DNA of 50,113 nt, from contig NZ_NEDJ01000021.1 in assembly GCF_002114285.1 (NCBI RefSeq), forward strand, positions 1-50,113. Direction: 5' to 3'. Position numbers and translations under genes: made by a program. The DNA comes from Halorubrum ezzemoulense DSM 17463 (GTDB lineage: Archaea > Halobacteriota > Halobacteria > Halobacteriales > Haloferacaceae). This document shows, piece after piece, positions 1-7,466 of the stretch. Positions within the stretch are counted from its first letter, which is position 1; every line of letters begins with the position of its first letter. The notes under the pieces were generated by a model that was not told the DNA's origin, did not search any database, and saw only the letters and a list, made by a program, of their open reading frames with translations.

Positions 1-120
1 TGGTTCAAGTACCGCCTTATGCCAGATCTCTCGACGCTGAAAGATTACATTCTGCGAGGACTAAGCGCGATCACCGAACCGAACATCTGGCCGTATCTCA
101 CCGGTAAAGATTCGAATTAA
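1..120 (+). pseudogene. C-terminal tail of a transposase-like protein (cut by window edge)
   Basis: An open frame enters from the left edge in frame 1 and ends with TAA at 118-120, giving 39 residues. The pattern of a long helix followed by a P-N-I-W-x-Y-L end resembles the C-terminus of IS630-type transposases, which often finish with P-x-I-x-x-Y-L. That is resemblance from memory only, and no catalytic residue lies in the visible part. Its stop overlaps the stop of a truncated minus-strand gene (117-269), the geometry expected where an insertion sequence has cut another gene. It may be an intact gene continuing outside the window. Confidence 0.35.
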
Positions 121-269
121 ACACTATCAAGCTCTCCACCACCGAAATCGATACAGCCTGGCGAATCAATTGTATAGACCTCTGTAACGGTGAGGTCGAT
201 TCCACCATTAGCGCGTTGCTGAGTCGGTTCATGGACAATTCCGTTGACGTCGTCGAGAAGGTCACTCAT
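117..269 (-). pseudogene. N-terminal fragment of a dCTP deaminase / dUTPase-like protein
   Basis: A 50-codon minus-strand frame starts at ATG 269-267 and stops at 119-117. Its residues include Q-x-R-x-N-G-G-I-D-L-T-V, matching the QxxNGVDLTV signature near the start of archaeal Dcd/dUTPase-type enzymes, which are normally about 150-200 residues long. Only the first quarter remains and the stop lies inside the transposase-like tail at the left edge, so I read it as a gene broken by an insertion. Its start overlaps the stop of the upstream gene (266-661) by the ATGA junction typical of this operon style. Too short to be active. Confidence 0.5.
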
Positions 270-661
270 ACCCGTGAGTTGAAGAGACAGACACATATTG
301 GTTTGCGGCTCCGATCCTGTCCGAGACGTTCACGGGAGCAATCGAACTCCGTGGGTTTATATCGACGGATACAAACGGTCTGCTGAATAAAGAGCGCGAA
401 TCGGTCGTGTACTATCCAGTAACTGGGTGGATTCTCCGTAAACCAATACGGACAAGTGATGAATTTATCCGGTGAAGTCGTCAAAGGCTGCCTATAAATA
501 ATCCAACTCAGGGGCCAGTCGCGCAATCCATCGTCGGGAACTGCTTCGCTGACTGCCACGCTCAGGTCTTCGTTACGCTGTTCAAGGATGCTGAGAAGTT
601 GTCTCGCAGTCCTAAATTTGTAACTTGCGTCTGGTTCTTCCAACAAAAACGCACACATCAT
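266..661 (-). CDS. Hypothetical protein, 131 aa
   Basis: I do not recognise this protein. It is rich in aromatic residues in its middle (W-P-L-S-W, P-Y-W-F, Y-W-I-V) and less acidic than typical haloarchaeal proteins. The main support for it being real is the junction: its TGA stop (268-266) overlaps the ATG of the Dcd-like fragment in an ATGA arrangement, as between neighbouring true genes here. No signal peptide or membrane segment is evident. It could still be a chance frame in a decayed region. The stretch 662-855 upstream holds no convincing gene. Confidence 0.35.
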   Translation of the reverse strand: MMCAFLLEEPDASYKFRTARQLLSILEQRNEDLSVAVSEAVPDDGLRDWPLSWIIYRQPLTTSPDKFITCPYWFTENPPSYWIVHDRFALFIQQTVCIRRYKPTEFDCSRERLGQDRSRKPICVCLFNSRV

Positions 662-855
662 CGATTTGGCCAGGTCTGATCAGATCGGGGGAAACCGTAT
701 CGAGCGCTCTAGCGAAGTGCTCAATGGGGCCGACGCATCGTTTATTATGCCGTCTCAATTTCTCGCTAAAATCGGCTAAAAATCGTGTTGACCAGAGAAA
801 CGCCTAGATTGCGAATAACTGCTGAAGAAAGGCCGCAAGCATGAACTTCCCACAA

Positions 856-2091
856 TTACCTGTTCCAGTTAACGCCGCTGGTATCATTTTGCTGGGAGTC
901 TGTGACTGCCAGGGTGATTCTTCCTTTACCTGGGATCCTGGGAGGCTCTTTACTGAGAGCGATCTTGCCGTCTTGCTCGAGTCCACTTACGTAACGACGG
1001 GCTGATTCGGTTGCACAAGCGAATTTGTCGGTGTTCCGGGTTACATACTGATTGAGTTCAGACTGAAGGTAATCCCAGACCTCTCTCCCATCTGAAAAAC
1101 CCCAACGATCGGATAATTGTCCGTTTGATGTGGGTTGTTGCTCTACAATATCGATTACTTGACGGTCAAAGGTATCTATACTTCTGTCCTGAATCGTGAT
1201 TTCGAACGGTCGCCAAGCGGTTGATCCGCCTGGCCAGAGATTTCCGTACAGGCACCGATAGAGAACCTGTCCTCCCTGCGTAACTAACTCCCGTAGCTGA
1301 CTGTCGTTCTCAATTGAGGCATATTCGCTGACATCCATCAAAAATAGACTGAACGACTGAAATGCACATAGTGAGGGATTGCGCCGGCAACGAGATTTGT
1401 GGAAGCTAATGCTCTTTTTAACGCTCTGGACTGTATGCTGTTTCCGGCGGTAACTGTCCTCAGTGCTCTGGAATCGCTCTATAACGCGTTCTGCGTCCGA
1501 CAAATCGCTAATAACCGGCAAAGGTCCGAGGGTTGATTTTGCGAATCCGACTTGATCATCGAGATCCATCGTTATCTCGTCTTCTGGGATTCCCCAGTAA
1601 TCGATTGCTTGATCTACGTATTTATCCCGAGCAGTAGAGTTGCGCTTCGTTGTGATTTCAGGACGGGAAATCGGACATCGATCGTTAGCGTCTAACAAGT
1701 ATCCACTTAGAGTTGGGTCGATACACCGTGCCGAAAATGGTATTGCTTCTACAGTATAGACATATTCTGCGCCCTCGGTATCCACGACCCTTAGTACACC
1801 AAAGTGGTCCGTAAGAAGGTCCATTGGCTCATATTTCATCCAATTGAACAAATTATCTAGCTCTTCCTTGTCGATGGGGAAGTCTGGAGCGAGTTCATTT
1901 GCGGTGTATCGGGCACCCTTGAGGCGATCGACAACGAGATCGGTGACTGGTTCCTCAAAAACGTGAATTCCGCCACGTCTGTTTGAAGGTACTGTTTCTA
2001 CAATCTTGCCGTCGGTCACGACGTGGCCCGCGTCCACAAGCTCTTGCCTTTCTACCTCGGGCTTGTCATAGAATTCGTCTGTCGGAATCAT
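856..2091 (-). CDS. HTH-type operon protein with DUF5797-like tail, 411 aa (paralogue of the 14449-15603 gene)
   Basis: The last gene of the large minus-strand operon, 72 bases after the nuclease gene. Residues about 45-145 carry an HTH-like part (LVVDRLKGARYTANEL) followed by an F-G-V-L-R-V-V-D segment and I-P-F-S-A-R-C-I-D-P-T-L. These line up with H-G-V-I-R-G-V-D and I-P-F-F-A-R-V-V-D-P-T-L in the first operon gene, so the two are paralogues. Residues about 325-385 form a separate unit (DIVEQQPTSNGQLSDRWG) resembling the haloarchaeal DUF5797 winged-helix family and the tail of the J-domain protein at 42981-44180. I infer a DNA- or nucleoprotein-binding role; no catalytic motif is visible. 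The ATG at 2091 is the first good start. Confidence 0.75.
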   Translation of the reverse strand: MIPTDEFYDKPEVERQELVDAGHVVTDGKIVETVPSNRRGGIHVFEEPVTDLVVDRLKGARYTANELAPDFPIDKEELDNLFNWMKYEPMDLLTDHFGVLRVVDTEGAEYVYTVEAIPFSARCIDPTLSGYLLDANDRCPISRPEITTKRNSTARDKYVDQAIDYWGIPEDEITMDLDDQVGFAKSTLGPLPVISDLSDAERVIERFQSTEDSYRRKQHTVQSVKKSISFHKSRCRRNPSLCAFQSFSLFLMDVSEYASIENDSQLRELVTQGGQVLYRCLYGNLWPGGSTAWRPFEITIQDRSIDTFDRQVIDIVEQQPTSNGQLSDRWGFSDGREVWDYLQSELNQYVTRNTDKFACATESARRYVSGLEQDGKIALSKEPPRIPGKGRITLAVTDSQQNDTSGVNWNR

Positions 2092-2163
2092 AGCTTTCGG
2101 GTGTATCGGTTGGTTATTCTCTGATCCAGTTCGTACATTATTGGTATTCGTGCCGGTAAGCGC

Positions 2164-5100
2164 TCAGGTAGATTCAATCAACCGGCTGATGAGTGAGTTC
2201 CGTTCCAAAGTTTCTCGATCGCCAATTAGTGTAACGTCTTGTGCACAGTTGAAGCAGGTGTAGAGTTGCTCAATATCACTCACGGGCGGAGTGACCACTC
2301 GTTCTTCGCCTGTAACGGCGAGACTGACTACAGCTGAGTCTACATGAGCTCCAGATAGCTGATCGGGGAGACGAACCGCTATGTCTTCCCCAATTTCTTC
2401 TAACTCTTCTCGAATGGCATTTGCATGGGCGACAAAGGGAGTAACAACCAAATCTGGAGAGACGTTTGTACAAACTTCAGCTACCTTTTCAGCTTCGGCT
2501 TTATTCTGTGTCAGGCGCTGATGGAGGTATGGTGTCGCATGTACGGGGATACTGACCTTCAGACGATGATGATCGCTATCAATAGGATTACTGGTCCGGA
2601 CTTTGAATCTGATGTCCTGGATTGTGTATGTCTCGCCGAACGTTAGTGCGCTCGCGTCAAGGGTTCTAAGTTGTTGTAGAGACTGAGAGATATGGACTGC
2701 ATCAACTTGTTCGACTGGTTCCAGCCGGATGAAGCGGGTTTCGTCTTCTTCAGTGGATGTTGGTACTTGATACTCTAGTGAGGTTTCACCGATGGCCGTT
2801 GCTATTGCTCCATCCGTATCTCTAAATTCGAAACTTCCGTCAATAGTCTCAGCGTCAAGTTCCAGCCCCGAAAATGCAGATTGCATTGTACGACTGAACT
2901 CTGCTTTCACCTGAATGCTCTGACTGTCGTCGCTCTCAACATTCGCGAACCGCCGGTATAGACGGTTAAAATACGCCTCGTCAAGACGGGCCTCTCTAGC
3001 CTCCCCACTGACAATCTCAGGACCAGACCGTCGAGTGTCACCAATTGCCGCTACTCGATCGCCGAGAATCTGGAGGAAATGGAACTGGGGTTCTGCAAGA
3101 CTTTCCGCACCCACAATTACGATCGTGTCGAAGAATTTGTCAGTATGGGGCCGAACCGACTCATCACCATCTCGCATAGCGTGGAATACCTGTTCACTAA
3201 GCGCATAGCGTGCCGATGAAACCACGACAGATGCGTCGCGAAGACCCTCATAAATCTCGTGCCCATCAGACGTTCCAGTAAGACCCGTCGTCGCTCCACC
3301 AGCGAATCCGTCCATCCTAGTCGCCCCTTCGACTGATGAAAGTCGCTCTTCGACCGAGTCGGTCATTTCAGGCCGCGTACAGAGAATTAACGCCCGTTGT
3401 TCATCGTCAGGTATCTCTTCGCCACCAGCGGGGCTTGGATACTGCTGCGTGGCAAGTTTTGTAACAATATCAGTAACGAGCGTAGTCCGCTCGCGACGGA
3501 CTGGAACATCCAGATATAATTCCTTTGCGTCGGTGTACTCGGAAAGAGAATTTAGGTCCGAAGGGTCAAGACTGTCCTCGTTATCGCCGGCCTTTCCTGT
3601 CGTTTCAAGTAGGGGTGATACCTCTCCTCGCTGAGCGTAGTCCAGTTGTGACAACAGATCACGTGGTAGAGAATCAGCGGCGACGGTACGGACGGCTTCA
3701 TACGTCTCCGTAGGATCAAGGAAGGCTGAATTGGGCGTTGATTTCAGCTGGAAGACATACTTGTTCTCAACCCGGCCATAGTATGTGGCTTCTTGATAGT
3801 ATTCTGTGCCGGTCTGCATGAGACGTACGCCCGAACCTGGGGTAAAGGACGGAACTAGCCCCGCATCTGACGTGAAGACCATCCTTCGTTGGCCCTCTAA
3901 GGCGTTAAGCTTGAGATCAGGGATTCGTAACCCTGCCTCTGACAGTGTTTCTGGGGCTAATTGCTCAAGTTCGTAGCCTAATCGTTTCCGATGGTCTCGC
4001 TCAGCGTTCAGTCCCTGACGAAGGCCCGTGTAATGGTCGGTGACAGCGGGATCTCGGAATTCGAGTCGTTGGTCACAATCGTCGAAAAGCGGACACTGGG
4101 ATATGATGTTCCCTTCATCGTCTGATTCAAAGCACGGCCAACGGCGCTCAGACTGACAGTAGTATTGACAAGGTGATGGAAGAATCTCATTTTCCTCTTG
4201 GTCGGTTGTCGGTGACTTGAACGTACAGCCAGTACAATCCCGACCGTAAGTCGTTGGCACACCGAATCCATCGCGAAGAACAGATGCCTCATTCCGGAGA
4301 GAAAGAATGTCTTCTACATCGCGGCGCCGCAATTCGACTTCTTCCAACACGACGCTCGATTCGTTCGCAAGGTTCGGATACACGAGATAGCCGCTGACCC
4401 CTTTGTCAATTCGATCATGAAGACGCTCTCCCGTCTCAAGAGTTTCGAGGAGGAATGCTAGGAGATAGACCCGGAGCTGAAATCGGTGATGATTCCGTGT
4501 TTTATCGGTCAGCTTGTAGTTGGTTTTGAGATCATAGGGAGTCCCATCGATGATTAGGTCAACGCGCCCATTAAAGCCGACAGAGGCAGATAGGCCTACT
4601 TCTACACTAACGTCTGTCGCTGAAGCGATTCGATTTGTAAACTCGTCGTCTGTCAGAAGACGAGTAGCAGCATCTAACGCGTTCTCCCGAATTCGGTTGG
4701 GGCTCACCCATGCCAACCGACACAGAGCCATCTCGATAGAATACTCTGACTCAATTAGCTCTTCAAGAGACGCCTCAACTTGAGCTTCCGACCATCCACC
4801 TTTGAATTGACCTTTGCCCCCTTCTTCGATGGCGTGTTCTACTAATGTGTGGACAATTCTACCTTTGATTGCTCCGGGAGAAAGATCGTACCTACCGGGT
4901 GAATATACGTTCTTCTCGTAGAGAAGGTCGTAAATACGGGGGCACTCGCTAGCGGAGCGCATCTCACTTTTGCCGATTGCGGTATCCGGGTCTCGGATTA
5001 TGATTCCGGTGACGTTGAAATACCACTTGCCGTTGTGTGTGTTAGGAATCCCCCTGACGACGACCGACTCGTCTTGCTGTAAAGGCACCTCGTCGATTAT

Positions 5101-5337
5101 TTCACGAAGATACGATGCGGTTCGCCCGAACGAGTCCGTCCAAGCAGGATCCTCATGCCAGATCGAGAGGAAGGCATCACCTTCGAACTGACCAGACACC
5201 CGAACTGGATACAGTGTCTTGTCTCCGCCTTGTTGCCCTCTTCTAGGCTCACCAACGACTGTACATCGGATAGTGACTTCCTGGCCATTGTGCGTCTCGT
5301 CGTCAACGATGTCCTGAATCGGATAGATCATCTTCAT
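2164..5337 (-). CDS. OB-fold + Cas4/Dna2-like nuclease fused to a degenerate SF1 helicase domain, 1057 aa
   Basis: Residues about 10-115 look like an OB-fold (strand-rich, ends with WYFNVTGIIIRDPD). A PD-(D/E)XK nuclease follows: Cys in S-E-C-P-R-I-Y, then G-R-V-D-L-I-I-D, Y-D-L-K-T and Q-L-R-V-Y, then a C-x2-C...C...C cluster as in Fe-S Cas4/Dna2 nucleases. From about residue 600 the order of SF1 helicase motifs can be followed, but the chemistry is gone. No GxGKT is visible, motif II reads I-V-G-A-E-S instead of DEAS, motif III reads A-I-G-D-T-R-R, and motif VI lacks the usual arginine pattern. I infer an active nuclease with a helicase fold kept for binding. The ATG overlaps the DUF1998 gene stop by four bases, so co-translation is likely. 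Compare the intact relative at 32975-37516. Confidence 0.8.
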   Translation of the reverse strand: MKMIYPIQDIVDDETHNGQEVTIRCTVVGEPRRGQQGGDKTLYPVRVSGQFEGDAFLSIWHEDPAWTDSFGRTASYLREIIDEVPLQQDESVVVRGIPNTHNGKWYFNVTGIIIRDPDTAIGKSEMRSASECPRIYDLLYEKNVYSPGRYDLSPGAIKGRIVHTLVEHAIEEGGKGQFKGGWSEAQVEASLEELIESEYSIEMALCRLAWVSPNRIRENALDAATRLLTDDEFTNRIASATDVSVEVGLSASVGFNGRVDLIIDGTPYDLKTNYKLTDKTRNHHRFQLRVYLLAFLLETLETGERLHDRIDKGVSGYLVYPNLANESSVVLEEVELRRRDVEDILSLRNEASVLRDGFGVPTTYGRDCTGCTFKSPTTDQEENEILPSPCQYYCQSERRWPCFESDDEGNIISQCPLFDDCDQRLEFRDPAVTDHYTGLRQGLNAERDHRKRLGYELEQLAPETLSEAGLRIPDLKLNALEGQRRMVFTSDAGLVPSFTPGSGVRLMQTGTEYYQEATYYGRVENKYVFQLKSTPNSAFLDPTETYEAVRTVAADSLPRDLLSQLDYAQRGEVSPLLETTGKAGDNEDSLDPSDLNSLSEYTDAKELYLDVPVRRERTTLVTDIVTKLATQQYPSPAGGEEIPDDEQRALILCTRPEMTDSVEERLSSVEGATRMDGFAGGATTGLTGTSDGHEIYEGLRDASVVVSSARYALSEQVFHAMRDGDESVRPHTDKFFDTIVIVGAESLAEPQFHFLQILGDRVAAIGDTRRSGPEIVSGEAREARLDEAYFNRLYRRFANVESDDSQSIQVKAEFSRTMQSAFSGLELDAETIDGSFEFRDTDGAIATAIGETSLEYQVPTSTEEDETRFIRLEPVEQVDAVHISQSLQQLRTLDASALTFGETYTIQDIRFKVRTSNPIDSDHHRLKVSIPVHATPYLHQRLTQNKAEAEKVAEVCTNVSPDLVVTPFVAHANAIREELEEIGEDIAVRLPDQLSGAHVDSAVVSLAVTGEERVVTPPVSDIEQLYTCFNCAQDVTLIGDRETLERNSLISRLIEST

Positions 5338-7466
5338 TTGCCTCCATCAAGTACCGCTAGTGCGCGTGCGAGGAGACGGCGGTCGAGCATCTGTTCTTGA
5401 TACCGATACTGGTGTGTACAGGAATCCCGTTTTAGACAGTCCGGGCATGCATGAATACACTGCTTGGTTACCTCTTCTATTCGTTCAGCCAACTCACTGA
5501 GATCGCGGCGCTGGGAACGTCTATTCGCAAACCGACGATACGTTTCTCTGACCCGGGTGTCGAAGAACGTTCGGTCCTCCAAAGCAAATACTAAGTCTAC
5601 CGGCCGTGGTGTGCGGTTTAGTTGTTCCTTCGTTGTCGTATATGTCTCAGCAACAACGCTATAGAAGCGGGCCATTTCCCGAGTTTCGGCAATTCGGTTA
5701 AGGCGTCGGTGAAGGAGCGGTTTGACGTCATCGTACCGAGCGTACGAGAAGTCGACTCCAAGGTCCTGAAACACATCATTGAACTCGGGTACGTCGCGCC
5801 CAGATGCAATCTCGTTCGTTTGGGCGAGGTCAAACACGTACTCTCCAGAGTATTCCTTCAGCAAGGAAACCAACGTCTCTTCTGTAGCACCAATATGGCA
5901 GCTCGACTGTTCAGCAAGCCCGCTTAGCAGTTCAGTATCGGATAGCTCGCGTAAGTCATCGAAGACTTCACGGCTCACACCAGCACCGCCTTGAATTGAA
6001 TCATAGATACCGATCTCAACGGTTTCGCCGCTCGTCTCTACGAAGTTCACGTCATACCAAGCTTCGAAGTCACCACCTCCGGCACTGTATTCTGCCGCCC
6101 ACGAAGCAAGTCCATGTTTGAGTGAATGGACAAAGACATGTTCAGCAAATTGTCTCACTGAATCGCCGTCAGCGCACTCCTCAATAATGGATTCCAACGA
6201 ATCTCCATATTCATCCAGAAGCGTCTCATAAGTCGAGATTTTCCCGTCATCGTAATCAAGTAGGCCTAACCGCCGGTCCCTAGACGGTAAGAGGCTCGGA
6301 AGACGTGTTTTAATGTCGTTAACACTTGCCTCAAATAGCGAGTCAGGCCCGTCAGATCCCATGGAAAAGAGGTAGTCGACCGCAATTAGGGCACGATAGA
6401 ACGGGGTAACGCTAAATGCGTGCTCGAGAGCCTCCTCTTGGAAGAACAGGCGATCCCATAATCGACGGTATAAGAGCGAAAATTGGAGGTCTCGAAAAAG
6501 TGGCGTTTCTTTCTGGAAGACTTTGTCAAGTAACTCGGTGACCTTCGACCGGTCTATATCAAACATCAGAACCTGGCTTTCCTCACGGCTACCGACGAAT
6601 GCCGTGGCGTCATCTTCCTCGTGATGATAGCGAATTACTTCAGAGAATGTCCTCTCTTCGCCGTATAAAGTCAACAGAGTGGCATAGTACGCCTTAAGAA
6701 ATGTCGCGTCGCTGTTGAACTCTCCCTGCTCAATGAGGCCACCGGTCATCGTCGACAAATCCAGTGAATCGGGACTATCGCCTCGCCCAAGGGGGTGCTT
6801 GAACCAGAGGAACTGCGAGGTCGGGTCACTTTTCAGCTTCGTGAGCTCCTCTTCTGGGACGTCCTCCGGTTTCTGGTTCCTTACAACCCCGTTCGCAGAA
6901 TCCCAATAGTAGTGCGTATGCTCTCCGTTCTTGCCCACGCTCGGATTCCAGACGATGAACTGTTGGGGAATGTAGACGCTCACCTCGTCCACAGGGTGCT
7001 CAAACGGTGTGTACCGCTCTTCTTCACTCTGTGATAGAATTTCGGATAGTTGGCTAGATGTTCGAATGCGCAGCCCGTCGTTAATATCTGCAAATCCTCT
7101 TCTCGATGAAGGCCCGAAATCGCCAGTCCATAGGTCGAATTCCCATCGGCGTTTGTAGCCGCCGGGCAGAAAGCTCCCCAACATAAGATCGAGCGGCTCA
7201 TTCGCCAAAAAGCCGCCATTCGCGTTGACAACACTGATGTTACCGCCGACCTGCTCAGAGATGAATGTACCAGGAACGCTAAATGGCCTTGTTGCCTCTG
7301 GATCAAGCTCAAAGAGGTCTGGAATATGGCAATATGGACGAAAACGATTGCGCTGGACCTTATCGAGGAGGTCAGATTGGTATTGAATCAGGCCATTAAG
7401 TCGTGCCAGCAATCGCTCTTCTTGCGTCAGGTCATCTGCTTCCGAGAGAGGAGTTTGATCGCTCAT
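5334..7466 (-). CDS. DUF1998 (DrmB-like) protein, 710 aa
   Basis: The C-terminal third has the DUF1998 pattern: HSLKHGLASWAAEYSAGG, then I-G-I-Y-D-S-I-Q-G-G-A-G-V-S, then a cysteine tail H-A-C-P-D-C-L-K-R-D-S-C that probably binds zinc. DUF1998 proteins are partners or domains of YprA/DrmA-type helicases; a separate DUF1998 protein beside a helicase is the arrangement of DrmA-DrmB in DISARM defence. The N-terminal 350 residues are not recognised. ATGA overlaps exist on both sides (start with the helicase stop at 7463-7466, stop with the nuclease start at 5334-5337), so the three proteins are probably made together. Family assignment is firm; a role in restriction is inference from company. 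Confidence 0.8.
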   Translation of the reverse strand: MSDQTPLSEADDLTQEERLLARLNGLIQYQSDLLDKVQRNRFRPYCHIPDLFELDPEATRPFSVPGTFISEQVGGNISVVNANGGFLANEPLDLMLGSFLPGGYKRRWEFDLWTGDFGPSSRRGFADINDGLRIRTSSQLSEILSQSEEERYTPFEHPVDEVSVYIPQQFIVWNPSVGKNGEHTHYYWDSANGVVRNQKPEDVPEEELTKLKSDPTSQFLWFKHPLGRGDSPDSLDLSTMTGGLIEQGEFNSDATFLKAYYATLLTLYGEERTFSEVIRYHHEEDDATAFVGSREESQVLMFDIDRSKVTELLDKVFQKETPLFRDLQFSLLYRRLWDRLFFQEEALEHAFSVTPFYRALIAVDYLFSMGSDGPDSLFEASVNDIKTRLPSLLPSRDRRLGLLDYDDGKISTYETLLDEYGDSLESIIEECADGDSVRQFAEHVFVHSLKHGLASWAAEYSAGGGDFEAWYDVNFVETSGETVEIGIYDSIQGGAGVSREVFDDLRELSDTELLSGLAEQSSCHIGATEETLVSLLKEYSGEYVFDLAQTNEIASGRDVPEFNDVFQDLGVDFSYARYDDVKPLLHRRLNRIAETREMARFYSVVAETYTTTKEQLNRTPRPVDLVFALEDRTFFDTRVRETYRRFANRRSQRRDLSELAERIEEVTKQCIHACPDCLKRDSCTHQYRYQEQMLDRRLLARALAVLDGGK

